Position numbers and translations under genes: made by a program. This document shows positions 46,544 to 54,214 of a stretch of DNA of 57,376 bases, piece by piece. Position 1 is the stretch's first letter. Every line of letters begins with the position of its first letter. The notes under the pieces were generated by a model that was not told where the DNA came from, searched no databases, and worked only from the letters and a program-made list of their open reading frames with translations. Source of the stretch: Endozoicomonas sp. ISHI1 (GTDB taxonomy: Bacteria; Pseudomonadota; Gammaproteobacteria; Pseudomonadales; Endozoicomonadaceae); contig NZ_JAGRPU010000035.1 of the NCBI RefSeq assembly GCF_024606225.1, positions 1-57,376 of the forward strand. Direction: 5' to 3'.

Positions 46544-48259
46544 ATGCAGTATCGGTTTCTTCCGATAGTTCCTTTCCTTGTGTCACTCTACACCGAAGCG
46601 GGACAATGGCCTGACGTGGCTCGATATTCAACTTCTTATTACTCCCAACTCAAAACCATGGACTTATATCTTCCACCTATACAGGCATTGGAAATTCCTA
46701 AAGCACAACGGATCGATCCAGTCTTTTATCAACCTGAAGCATCTTCACTGAGTAAAACAAAAACATTTCTTCAATTAAATGTTGCTACTGCCGGTTATTC
46801 CTCTATTGAGATTTCTGAAGCCGATGACGGTGTTTTCTTCACTGACTTTAAAAGCTCAGAAACAACGTCCAAAACAACCACTGCATTAGAGCAGGACTAT
46901 CTGAACCATCTGGATATACTCAGACTGAACAAGATAAGGCTGGTGTTTGACTCTCAGGACAACACCCTGAGATTTTCTTGTCATGGAAAAACGTTCATTA
47001 TTTCCAAATTCAGCGATTCCGGGACTTCTGAACCCTATCAGTCATTCCTGGTCCCGGCTATTTCATTAATGCCGGAAGTCGTCCAACTGATTGTCAACCT
47101 GATCCGGCACCTGAATGAACATCCTGACGGTATAGAGGGAGAAGAAGCTTTCCCCGGGGGAACACTCCAACAGGCTGATGTGGATAAGTATTTGATTTTT
47201 TCCGACACTGCTCTGTTTCCCACTTATCCTGACACAAGCTTCTGCAGGGGCAGCAGTCACTGTGTCCCCCTGAGTCAATACGCCTGGCTGGTCTATTCAG
47301 GGCATGGCAAAGCGGCCATTGTGAGCGATCCTTATTCCTCCGATGAGCCTATGGATGCAGATAATGGAAAAGACGGTGAGGGAGGTGAAGTGAAAAAGCC
47401 TGCCTATGCAACTCTTCCTGCCGGGGCCACTGACTTTCGGGCAGGTAATATCGGCATTGGAGGAGGTATTGGGGCTGGCTCAGGCGGTGAAGACAATGAT
47501 CCACCGGAAAAAGCAACTGATTATTCCCGAACGCCTCCAGAAGACAAAAACGAGTCTGACGATGATCTTAACTTGTTACTGACTGAACTCTCTTTGCTGT
47601 CTGACGATGATTTTCTCTCTTTAATGGATGATATCTCTTTGCTATTAAATACGGTTAGTGCAGTCTACGAGCAACAAGGCTGGATCTTCTCTGTAAGGGA
47701 AGAGTCTACAGTGATTTATGCACCTGTACGCACAACATTTAATGCACGTTCAGCAGGAGTGATTGAGAAAAATATGCCACAGGAAGAACTTGCGAGGCTG
47801 CGGTACGCTCTGATGTTCGCTCAAGCTGCTATTGGCGATACATTTAAAGTTCTGGGCATAAGACGTCTTAAGCAGCTACTGGATAACCTTACCGGCAAAT
47901 CTGATGATTCAAGAGAAGCTTTGCCAGAACCACCTGTCACTTCTGCCCAGCGATCTCCTGAAACTGAGACAACCGCCACAACTCCTGACACTGACGCCGG
48001 GGCTACAAGTAGTGCAGGTGGAGGCTTACGCCACTGGATGTTCCTGAAATCTTACGCCAGTCTGGGCGGGATTCAAGGTGTTGTTGATCATGAGAATGCA
48101 AATGCGATGCAGCCAGATGATTCCCACAGCTGCATGTCTGATGGCTCTGGGAAAGCGTCGCCAGAAGCGCCTGTTACTTCTGATCAGGGATCTCCTGAAA
48201 CAGAGACAACAGTCATCGATTCTGACACGGCTCCCTTGATACCAGACGATGATGAATAG
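46544..48259 (+). CDS. large acidic protein of unknown function
   Basis: A 571-residue protein that I cannot assign. The N-terminus (MQYRFLPIVPFLVSLYTEAG) could be a weak signal peptide. A mixed domain (about 40-250) is followed by an acidic, Gly-rich linker (GIGGGIGAGSGGEDNDPP), a helical part (LLLTELSLLSDDDFLSLMDD), and a Ser/Thr/Asp-rich tail with two related copies of the motif VTSxQxSPETETT (about 464 and 540). The shape suggests a secreted or surface accessory protein, perhaps host directed. Confidence 0.55.
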   Translation: MQYRFLPIVPFLVSLYTEAGQWPDVARYSTSYYSQLKTMDLYLPPIQALEIPKAQRIDPVFYQPEASSLSKTKTFLQLNVATAGYSSIEISEADDGVFFTDFKSSETTSKTTTALEQDYLNHLDILRLNKIRLVFDSQDNTLRFSCHGKTFIISKFSDSGTSEPYQSFLVPAISLMPEVVQLIVNLIRHLNEHPDGIEGEEAFPGGTLQQADVDKYLIFSDTALFPTYPDTSFCRGSSHCVPLSQYAWLVYSGHGKAAIVSDPYSSDEPMDADNGKDGEGGEVKKPAYATLPAGATDFRAGNIGIGGGIGAGSGGEDNDPPEKATDYSRTPPEDKNESDDDLNLLLTELSLLSDDDFLSLMDDISLLLNTVSAVYEQQGWIFSVREESTVIYAPVRTTFNARSAGVIEKNMPQEELARLRYALMFAQAAIGDTFKVLGIRRLKQLLDNLTGKSDDSREALPEPPVTSAQRSPETETTATTPDTDAGATSSAGGGLRHWMFLKSYASLGGIQGVVDHENANAMQPDDSHSCMSDGSGKASPEAPVTSDQGSPETETTVIDSDTAPLIPDDDE

Positions 48260-48351
48260 CCCGTCGTCGATCCAGATCCTTCAAACAGAGGAGAGCTTCC
48301 GGAAGATAGGTCACCCACAGAGCGGGACTTGTTGATCAACAATAATGATAA

Positions 48352-48630
48352 CTAAACTTCTGACTCGTCTTCATCATGATCCGTACCTTCGTCTTTTTGC
48401 CGGGCCCGACGCTCAGAAAGCTTTCGGGCCCCGCGCTTCTTCTGGCGTTTTTTTGAGGCTTTTCGGGATCGCAGATTACGTGCAGATTCGAGCCCCTGCT
48501 CGTTTTGGGGGACTTTAGGCTGATATTCATCGCCTCCCTGCTGAGAACCTTCACCCTGATCGCCTGAGCTTTTGTTTGGATTCTCACCATAGTCCAGGGC
48601 AGTCGAAGTAGAAGATGGATTGATCTTCAT
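48352..48630 (-). CDS. small charged protein of unknown function
   Basis: A 92-residue, highly charged protein with a Ser/Gln/Gly-rich N-terminal half, a basic cluster (RKASKKRQKKRGARKLSERR) and an acidic end DEDESEV. AAGGAAG lies eight bases before the chosen ATG. A longer GTG start at 48651 is less likely. The composition fits a disordered, nucleic-acid-binding or effector-like protein. It is convergent with the large acidic gene. Confidence 0.5.
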   Translation of the reverse strand: MKINPSSTSTALDYGENPNKSSGDQGEGSQQGGDEYQPKVPQNEQGLESARNLRSRKASKKRQKKRGARKLSERRARQKDEGTDHDEDESEV

Positions 48631-48905
48631 CGGTTGCGCTTCCTTACTCACCTATTGAATGAGTGTATCCTGAAAAATCTTTTACCACCATGAGTGAGTG
48701 ATTTGCACCACGAATATCGGCTGCCATGTCGCATGAAAAACAGCCATACCCAATCCGGATTTCTTTCCACCCGGAAGTTTCGCTCCCCTCTCACCCTTCA
48801 GCAGGTGCCTCTGAGGAGGTATTTAGCAGCCAGCTATTTTCAAAGAGGAGTAAAGGCTCTAGTCTATGCTGTCTATGTTTATTGCACCGGTACCTCTGTC
48901 ATCCT

Positions 48906-49718
48906 ATGCAACAGAAGCCTATCGTCATTTTTGACTCCGGAGTCGGAGGTCTCAGTATTTACCAGAAAATCAGAGAGAATCTGCCGTTTCTTTCCGTGAT
49001 TTACTGCTCTGACAGTGAAGGTTTTCCCTATGGCCCAAAACCTGAAAATGATGTGGTCGAACGAACCCTTCATTGCCTGACGCGGCTGGTCGCCAACTTT
49101 CAACCAGCCCTCGCCATCATTGCCTGTAATACAGCCAGCACTATTTCTCTGCCCAGAGCCCGCGAGTTGCTCGACATTCCTGTTGTTGGCGTTGTGCCAG
49201 CGATCAAGCCAGCCAGCCAGACTTCACAAAAGCGCTGCATCGGTCTTCTGGCCACACCGGGAACCGTTGCGAGAGATTATACCAATCAGCTGATCCATGA
49301 GTTTGCGGGAGACTGCGAGGTGATTCGGGTAGGAAGCAGTGAACTGGTGCACCTTGCTGAACAACATATGCGCGGTGAATCAATAAACCTTGATGATTTG
49401 AAAAAAATTATTAGACCACTGTTTAATGGTAATAACTGGCCAGACTGTATTGTTTTGGGTTGCACCCATTTCCCACTGGTTCAGGAGCTTCTCGATTCTG
49501 TCGTACCAGCCCCGGTTACCTGGGTTGATTCAGGCGAAGCAATCGCCCGCAGAGTCGCCTCTTTGCTGAAGACGCATTATTCCTATCCTGAAGGGCCCCA
49601 TTATGAAGGGACTGTGGAACATCGCTTCCTTTATACGGGCTCAGACCAATTGGTCACATCATTGCTGCCTGCTCTGAAAGCCATGAACTTTTCAGAAATA
49701 GCCTGTCTGGATAACTGA
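48906..49718 (+). CDS. murI: glutamate racemase
   Basis: MurI makes D-glutamate for peptidoglycan. The 270-residue protein carries the two catalytic cysteines, Cys74 (IACNTAST) and Cys186 (GCTHFPL), with Asp10-Ser11 (IFDSGVGGLS) in the substrate site. I chose ATG 48906; longer upstream frames lack family similarity. It stands alone, convergent with the TRAP binding protein gene. Confidence 0.95.
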   Translation: MQQKPIVIFDSGVGGLSIYQKIRENLPFLSVIYCSDSEGFPYGPKPENDVVERTLHCLTRLVANFQPALAIIACNTASTISLPRARELLDIPVVGVVPAIKPASQTSQKRCIGLLATPGTVARDYTNQLIHEFAGDCEVIRVGSSELVHLAEQHMRGESINLDDLKKIIRPLFNGNNWPDCIVLGCTHFPLVQELLDSVVPAPVTWVDSGEAIARRVASLLKTHYSYPEGPHYEGTVEHRFLYTGSDQLVTSLLPALKAMNFSEIACLDN

Positions 49719-49726
49719 CGACAAGT

Positions 49727-49754
49727 GCCTGACCGGGAATAACCCCGATCAGGC
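49727..49754. terminator. hairpin between murI and TRAP gene
   Basis: GCCTGA and TCAGGC flank a CGGG/CCCG inner pair with one mismatch. It lies in the short gap between convergent murI and the TRAP gene. There is no strong T-run. Confidence 0.4.
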
Positions 49755-49760
49755 TGACTA

Positions 49761-50876
49761 TCAAAGTTCTCTGGCCTGATAGTAAGCCACTTCTGAAATG
49801 TTGTGATACTCCACAGACTGCCTGCGGAATGCATCATAGGATTCATAGATCCTTTTTGCCTGCTCGCTGTTGCTACGAGTCTCAGCCACGACTTCTTCAG
49901 AGATGATCTTTAGCTGTTTAAGTACATCATCCGGAAGTTTTTTCAGCTGCACACCGTGCTCTTCAACCAACTGTTTCAGGGCGGCATTATTGCGGGCAGT
50001 GTATTCATCAATCATATCCTGATTCACTGCCCGGGCAGCGGTGGTCACAATGGCCTGCAAATCGGCCGGTAACGCATTCCATTTATCCAGATTGACAGTG
50101 AACTCAAGCACTGTGCCCGGCTCGTGCCAGCCAGGATAGTAGTAGTATTTTGCGGCTTTATAGAGACCAAATGCCAGATCATTGTAAGGACCTACCCACT
50201 CAGTCGCATCAATGGTTCCCGTCTGAAGTGCGGTAAAGATTTCCCCACCCGCTAAATTGACAGGCACCCCGCCCAGACGTTTGAGAACTTCGCCACCCAT
50301 ACCAGGAATGCGCATCTTCAGACCTTTCAGGTCTTCCAGAGAGTTAATCTCCCTGTTGAACCAGCCTGCCATTTGAACCCCGCTGTTACCCCCGGCAAAA
50401 GGCTTGAGATTAAAGGGCTTGTAAAGGTCATCCCAGAGTTGCTGACCGCCACCGTAGTGAATCCAGCTGCTGATTTCCTGAGCATTCAACCCATAAGGAA
50501 CCGTTGCGAAAAACTGAGCGGCAGGCTCTTTTCCTTTCCAGTAATAAGCACCGCTGTGACCCATGTCGGCTGTGCCATTGGAGACTGCGTCGAACACCTC
50601 CAGAGGGGGAACCAGTTCACCACCGCCGTATACCTTTAGCGTAAGCCGACCAGCGCTCATCTCATCAACTAATTTGGCAAATCGTTCTGGTCCCATACCC
50701 AGACCCGGAAAGTTTTTCGGCCAGGAGGTTACCATTTTCCATTCGTAGGTTGGTTTAACTGACTCGGCTGGCAATGCAGAAGTCGATGTTGCAGAAAATT
50801 CCGGCTCACCACAGCCCGAAAGAAATGTCACTGTCGCAGCCAGTCCGATGAATGTAAGAAAGTTACGGCGTCTCAT
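49761..50876 (-). CDS. orphan TRAP transporter substrate-binding protein (DctP family)
   Basis: A 371-residue extracytoplasmic binding protein. The N-terminus has a twin-arginine-like RRRNFLTF followed by a lipobox LSGC (Cys22), so it is exported and lipid-anchored. Family features include WPKNFPGLGMGPERFA, the GGGELVPPLEVFDAV region, KGLKMRIPGMGGEVL and TGTIDATEWVGPYND, as in binding proteins for alpha-keto or related organic acids (DctP/TakP type). The membrane subunits DctQ and DctM are not adjacent, which is unusual. Confidence 0.87.
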   Translation of the reverse strand: MRRRNFLTFIGLAATVTFLSGCGEPEFSATSTSALPAESVKPTYEWKMVTSWPKNFPGLGMGPERFAKLVDEMSAGRLTLKVYGGGELVPPLEVFDAVSNGTADMGHSGAYYWKGKEPAAQFFATVPYGLNAQEISSWIHYGGGQQLWDDLYKPFNLKPFAGGNSGVQMAGWFNREINSLEDLKGLKMRIPGMGGEVLKRLGGVPVNLAGGEIFTALQTGTIDATEWVGPYNDLAFGLYKAAKYYYYPGWHEPGTVLEFTVNLDKWNALPADLQAIVTTAARAVNQDMIDEYTARNNAALKQLVEEHGVQLKKLPDDVLKQLKIISEEVVAETRSNSEQAKRIYESYDAFRRQSVEYHNISEVAYYQAREL

Positions 50877-51083
50877 TAAGCTTACCTGTTAATTGTTGTT
50901 TTTATTATGTGATCGCAGAGCCTGCCGAAGAAATAGTAGGACGTTATTGAAAACTGTTCAACCCGCCAGTTCTTAAGTCTGCTGTGATCCTGATTCTCGA
51001 CTACCCTCAATGCCATGGTTTCATTATCCAATAAAGATCAATCAACCGTTTTCAATACACATTGACATATGAAAGGCGATGTT

Positions 51084-52481
51084 ATGCTTAAGAAAAAATT
51101 GAGATATTCAGACTACACCCTCATTTTTATGCTGTTATTTGCTTCACCTTATGCCCTTGCTTATCCGCATTTAAGCTCGAGTTCCTTGCTAAATTATCTG
51201 GCAACCATGTTGGTTCTCCAATCTACCATTAACCTTCCTGGTAATCATAATACCGGCTTGGTAGACGCCAATAGTTGTGACGGCAGCTGTCAGTTTGAGC
51301 CACAGTTGCATGAATATTTTCAAGGCAGCGTTATTCTTTTTGTCAGGGCTGTTCAATCCCCTTGCTCAAAACGCATTTTTGATGAAAAAAAGGAAATTTG
51401 GTTTGGGGGTTGGAGTCATGAATATAGTTTTATCGATCCTTTTATGATGAAGGTAGAAAAAAATGGTAGTTTGACTCCGGAAATAGGGTATGACGGAAGG
51501 TTTGCTTATTCTGTTAAAGATGATCCGGAAGGCATTAGTCTGAAAATCTTTTTTAAGGATGTACAGCCAGAAGAGGCTGGATTTTACGGCGCTCGCTTCC
51601 GTATTGACTCTTGGCCCCCTGTTATGTTCTCGTGCATTCTTGAACTACGACACATTCATCATGGACCATTGCAACCAAATATTAATGTTATCAGGGGCAA
51701 TGAAGCCAGGTTTCAATATAGATTTAATCCCACTGTTGATAATGAAATACCCTCACTGGATTCGATCCGCTTTGGTCCCCAGCAAAAAAATGGAAGTATT
51801 GAAACCTACCTGTATTGGCAGAAAGACAAGGTAGAAAGTACCGCCTATAAAAATGCTGAAAAACAGGTTCCGCTGAATTTTTCCAGTCCGGCAAATACAT
51901 CGATGACCCTTTCCAATCCGAGAAATATTTCACTGGATCTTTCCGGACTTGGAAACTATACCTTCGCTATTACTCTTCATGGAGTAGATTTAAATGATAC
52001 TGGTCGGTATCTCTGTGATATAGAAGTGACACGTACTCTGAAGACTTTCCACACGCTAACTGCAGACCTTATTGTCGAGTCAAATCTCTCCGATCCTGAT
52101 TTTACAGAGCCATCGACCCAAAGCTCATTTACGCAAACGCCTACTTCCTACCCCGGTGATACTAAAAACCGAAAAACAGATCTTACCATTAAACTCAACT
52201 TACCGACTGCTACCAATGAACCATTCATCACTCAGGATCTCCTTAAACAGGGCTCTCCTTATCCTGACACCGACCAGAAAAAATCATCGCGAACTTACGG
52301 TGAAGGGATTGGGTCAGGGATCGGCATTGGAATCCCCGCAGGGGTGGTGATAACCACTGTAGCGGCTGCGGGTATTTTCTTACTTGTCCGTCATTTAAGA
52401 AACAACCAGAAACATTATGGTCTTATTGATAGAGAGTTTGTTCCTTTTAATGATGGTGACATTCTGCTTAACGCAAGATGA
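51084..52481 (+). CDS. receptor-like membrane protein with two immunoglobulin-like domains
   Basis: About 465 residues laid out like a eukaryotic type I receptor. A signal peptide (about 1-29, ASPYALA) is followed by two Ig V-like domains with the F-strand motifs DVQPEEAGFYGARF and GVDLNDTGRYLCDIEV. Then come a Ser/Thr/Pro-rich stalk (about 330-400), a Gly-rich membrane helix (IGIPAGVVITTVAAAGIFLL, about 412-435) and a 30-residue tail. The canonical Ig disulfide partner is not evident in either domain. I chose ATG 51084, which has AAGGCG upstream. A surface adhesin or host-receptor mimic is a plausible role. Confidence 0.75.
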   Translation: MLKKKLRYSDYTLIFMLLFASPYALAYPHLSSSSLLNYLATMLVLQSTINLPGNHNTGLVDANSCDGSCQFEPQLHEYFQGSVILFVRAVQSPCSKRIFDEKKEIWFGGWSHEYSFIDPFMMKVEKNGSLTPEIGYDGRFAYSVKDDPEGISLKIFFKDVQPEEAGFYGARFRIDSWPPVMFSCILELRHIHHGPLQPNINVIRGNEARFQYRFNPTVDNEIPSLDSIRFGPQQKNGSIETYLYWQKDKVESTAYKNAEKQVPLNFSSPANTSMTLSNPRNISLDLSGLGNYTFAITLHGVDLNDTGRYLCDIEVTRTLKTFHTLTADLIVESNLSDPDFTEPSTQSSFTQTPTSYPGDTKNRKTDLTIKLNLPTATNEPFITQDLLKQGSPYPDTDQKKSSRTYGEGIGSGIGIGIPAGVVITTVAAAGIFLLVRHLRNNQKHYGLIDREFVPFNDGDILLNAR

Positions 52482-52486
52482 TCATT

Positions 52487-52504
52487 AAGACTTGCATAAG
52501 TCTT
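52487..52504. repeat. 18-bp palindrome after the Ig gene
   Basis: AAGACTTGCATAAGTCTT is a perfect palindrome five bases beyond the stop codon. It may end the Ig-gene transcript, although there is no T-run, or it may be part of the neighbouring insertion-sequence remnant. Confidence 0.5.
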
Positions 52505-52780
52505 CTCAGTTATAATCACTGAAGTTACGCAGTTGACAGTTCTCATAGCATGCGCCGGTGACTTAACCACCGACGCATTCGATTTCAGCACTTTAAGGAA
52601 GAGCTCGACTTCCCACCGTTTCCTGTAGATCGCCATGATATTCTCGGCATCACAGTCAAGATTGCTATAAACCGGATAGAGAATGTCTGTACTTCTTCCA
52701 TCGTTGTTTTTAAAGACATGACGGTATAGCAGAACGGGGAAACTGAAACCTGCTATCACAAATCTGGCCCACTCCTCCAA
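52500..52780 (-). pseudogene. IS4-type transposase C-terminal fragment
   Basis: The frame contains FPVLLYRHVFKNNDGRSTDI followed by IMAIYRKRWEVELFLKVLKS, then SPAHAMRT, the conserved C-terminal part of IS4-family DDE transposases including the YxxRWxVExxxKxLK motif with the catalytic Glu. The N-terminal two thirds with the DD residues is missing, and the similarity decays after about residue 90. It is an inactive relic beside the Ig gene. Confidence 0.8.
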
Positions 52781-52871
52781 TTAAGATTAACTAACCAGCT
52801 GGTTAATGACTTATCTCAAGCAACTGCTAATGTGATTATTGACATCCTCCCCACCCTAAAGAGGCTGTCGC

Positions 52872-52904
52872 AAAAGTACGAGGTTTACGTTCATTCGATA
52901 AATC
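52872..52904 (+). repeat. dispersed 34-nt intergenic repeat, copy 2
   Basis: This segment is nearly identical to 14627-14661 downstream of the RING gene (three mismatches, one gap). Here it adjoins GAGGCTGTCGCAAAAGT, which looks like an insertion-sequence end, so both copies may be relics of the same element. Confidence 0.65.
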
Positions 52905-52941
52905 TGACTAATGACTGACAAAATATCTGTTCCTCTATAGA

Positions 52942-52981
52942 GGGGTAAAGGGGTAAAGGGGTAAAGGGGTAAAGGGGTAAA
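52942..52981 (+). repeat. five tandem 8-bp repeats (GGGGTAAA) just before a start codon
   Basis: Five perfect GGGGTAAA units end four bases before ATG 52985. The last GGGG lies at Shine-Dalgarno distance from the start. Copy-number change would alter the distance of upstream promoter elements to the start, a layout used for phase variation in other bacteria. Confidence 0.9.
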
Positions 52982-52984
52982 ATT

Positions 52985-53524
52985 ATGTTCACGAATAATG
53001 AGATACCGAAAACGACACAGCCGTTTGACTATACATCGCTTGCTAAGAATGACTCTTCAGGATCACTCAGCAGTTTTTCCGGTCGTTCTGTAACCCGGCA
53101 CGAAGTAAATTTTTCCTATTTCCCAAAGCAAAAAGAATCGTGCAACGTAGATTGCCTCAATATCACCCAATTTACGGATCATAAAGCCGTAGTGACTTTT
53201 TATTTTGGTGAGAAAACGTTGGGGGATTGGCTTAATATTACAGAATCCTATGGGCCCTCATTTATTGGGCATCATGATGTTCATCATCAGCCGCGCATCC
53301 ACAAAAAAGACTCTCCATTCGATAGGCACAGTCACGTCCTTATTGAAAGTGATAAGCTCGAAAGCTATGTACAAGAAGTCTCTGAAGAAATAGGCTTGTC
53401 TTCAGTCGATATTGCGCAGATTCAGCACTCCACCCGACAGTTTTGCGATAATCCCGGGGAGTCCAGCATCAAGTTTGAAGACGGCAGCTATGCAGAAAAT
53501 GGGGGTGCCCGTTATTTACCGTAG
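52985..53524 (+). CDS. unknown protein behind a variable repeat
   Basis: A 179-residue protein without signal peptide or known family. The N-terminus is Ser/Thr-rich (NDSSGSLSSFSGRS), the centre is rich in His (GHHDVHHQPRIHKK), and the C-terminal half is acidic. The translation start is set by the last GGGG of the 8-bp repeat array. The accessory setting and possible phase variation suggest a host- or phage-facing role, without proof. Confidence 0.55.
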   Translation: MFTNNEIPKTTQPFDYTSLAKNDSSGSLSSFSGRSVTRHEVNFSYFPKQKESCNVDCLNITQFTDHKAVVTFYFGEKTLGDWLNITESYGPSFIGHHDVHHQPRIHKKDSPFDRHSHVLIESDKLESYVQEVSEEIGLSSVDIAQIQHSTRQFCDNPGESSIKFEDGSYAENGGARYLP

Positions 53525-53698
53525 TTTCGCATTCATACCACAGGTAATAGATGTCCGATCAGACGTAACACTGATGACGGTAGCAAACGACAGCGAAGTG
53601 CGTAACTTCAGTTAACCATCTATTGTTGTTCGTGACTGTGGCCTTTTGTTCCGGGAACATCAGGATTCAATTTCATTCGTTTGAGTAAGAAGGTTCCT

Positions 53699-54130
53699 AT
53701 GAACAGAAATTTGATCATTTTTGTGCTGCTATTCGCAACGGTCTCCTATGCAGAATTGATCAAAGTAAATCCGGGCAAGTACTTTGACTATTATCATATG
53801 CAATACGAGCTAAAATCTGGCGAATACACGGTTAACAAGAACTACGGTTTTAATCAAGGCGGTCAGTTTGAAGTATTAGTGCCTAAAAAATTCTTTCCTA
53901 TCTCTGCACCTAACTGTAAAAAAAATATCATTATACGAATGCCCGCTTCAGATACTGAAGAGCAAAAAAAGGCATTGTACGAAAAGTTAATGGCGGGAAA
54001 ATCGGTAGTCGTCACACTGGAACTTAACCCCTATGTCAATATCATCAACGAATCGCCATTAAAATTAGAGTTACAGTATTGTAACGTGTTTTTCAGACAA
54101 AAATTGGGCAATTACTACGACAGATTGTGA
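53699..54130 (+). CDS. small exported protein of unknown function
   Basis: A 143-residue protein with a clear signal peptide (MNRNLIIFVLLFATVSYAEL, cleavage probably after SYA). The mature part is beta-rich with two Cys (APNCKKN, LQYCNVF) that may form a disulfide. I chose ATG 53699, with AAGGTT upstream. No family was recognised. Confidence 0.6.
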   Translation: MNRNLIIFVLLFATVSYAELIKVNPGKYFDYYHMQYELKSGEYTVNKNYGFNQGGQFEVLVPKKFFPISAPNCKKNIIIRMPASDTEEQKKALYEKLMAGKSVVVTLELNPYVNIINESPLKLELQYCNVFFRQKLGNYYDRL

Positions 54131-54151
54131 ATTATGCTACGGAAACCTGCA

Positions 54152-54190
54152 AATAAGTCCTTGCTATTCTGGTCTACCAAAGGACTTATT
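54152..54190. terminator. bidirectional terminator-like hairpin
   Basis: A perfect 11-bp stem AATAAGTCCTT/AAGGACTTATT (54152-54162 and 54180-54190) lies between the small exported protein gene and convergent uvrD. Each strand ends the stem in a T-rich arm (TTATT). Confidence 0.6.
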
Positions 54191-54214
54191 CACACGTTCT
54201 TTATGCTCTCACAC

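Larger units (their letters stand above)
52482..52984. other. mosaic of insertion-sequence remnants
   Basis: About 500 bases between the Ig gene and the next gene. It holds the transposase fragment, a 14-bp palindrome TAACCAGCTGGTTA (52792-52805), a stretch TTGACATCCTCCCCACCCTAAAG near 52840 reminiscent of IS200/IS605-type ends, the segment GAGGCTGTCGCAAAAGT like IS ends of the IS4 group, and the tandem 8-bp repeat. The end assignments are tentative. Confidence 0.5.

Noticed and set aside
48336-48590. A minus-strand frame overlapping the small charged protein
   Set aside because: It is out of frame with the better-supported gene at 48352-48630 and has no start signal.
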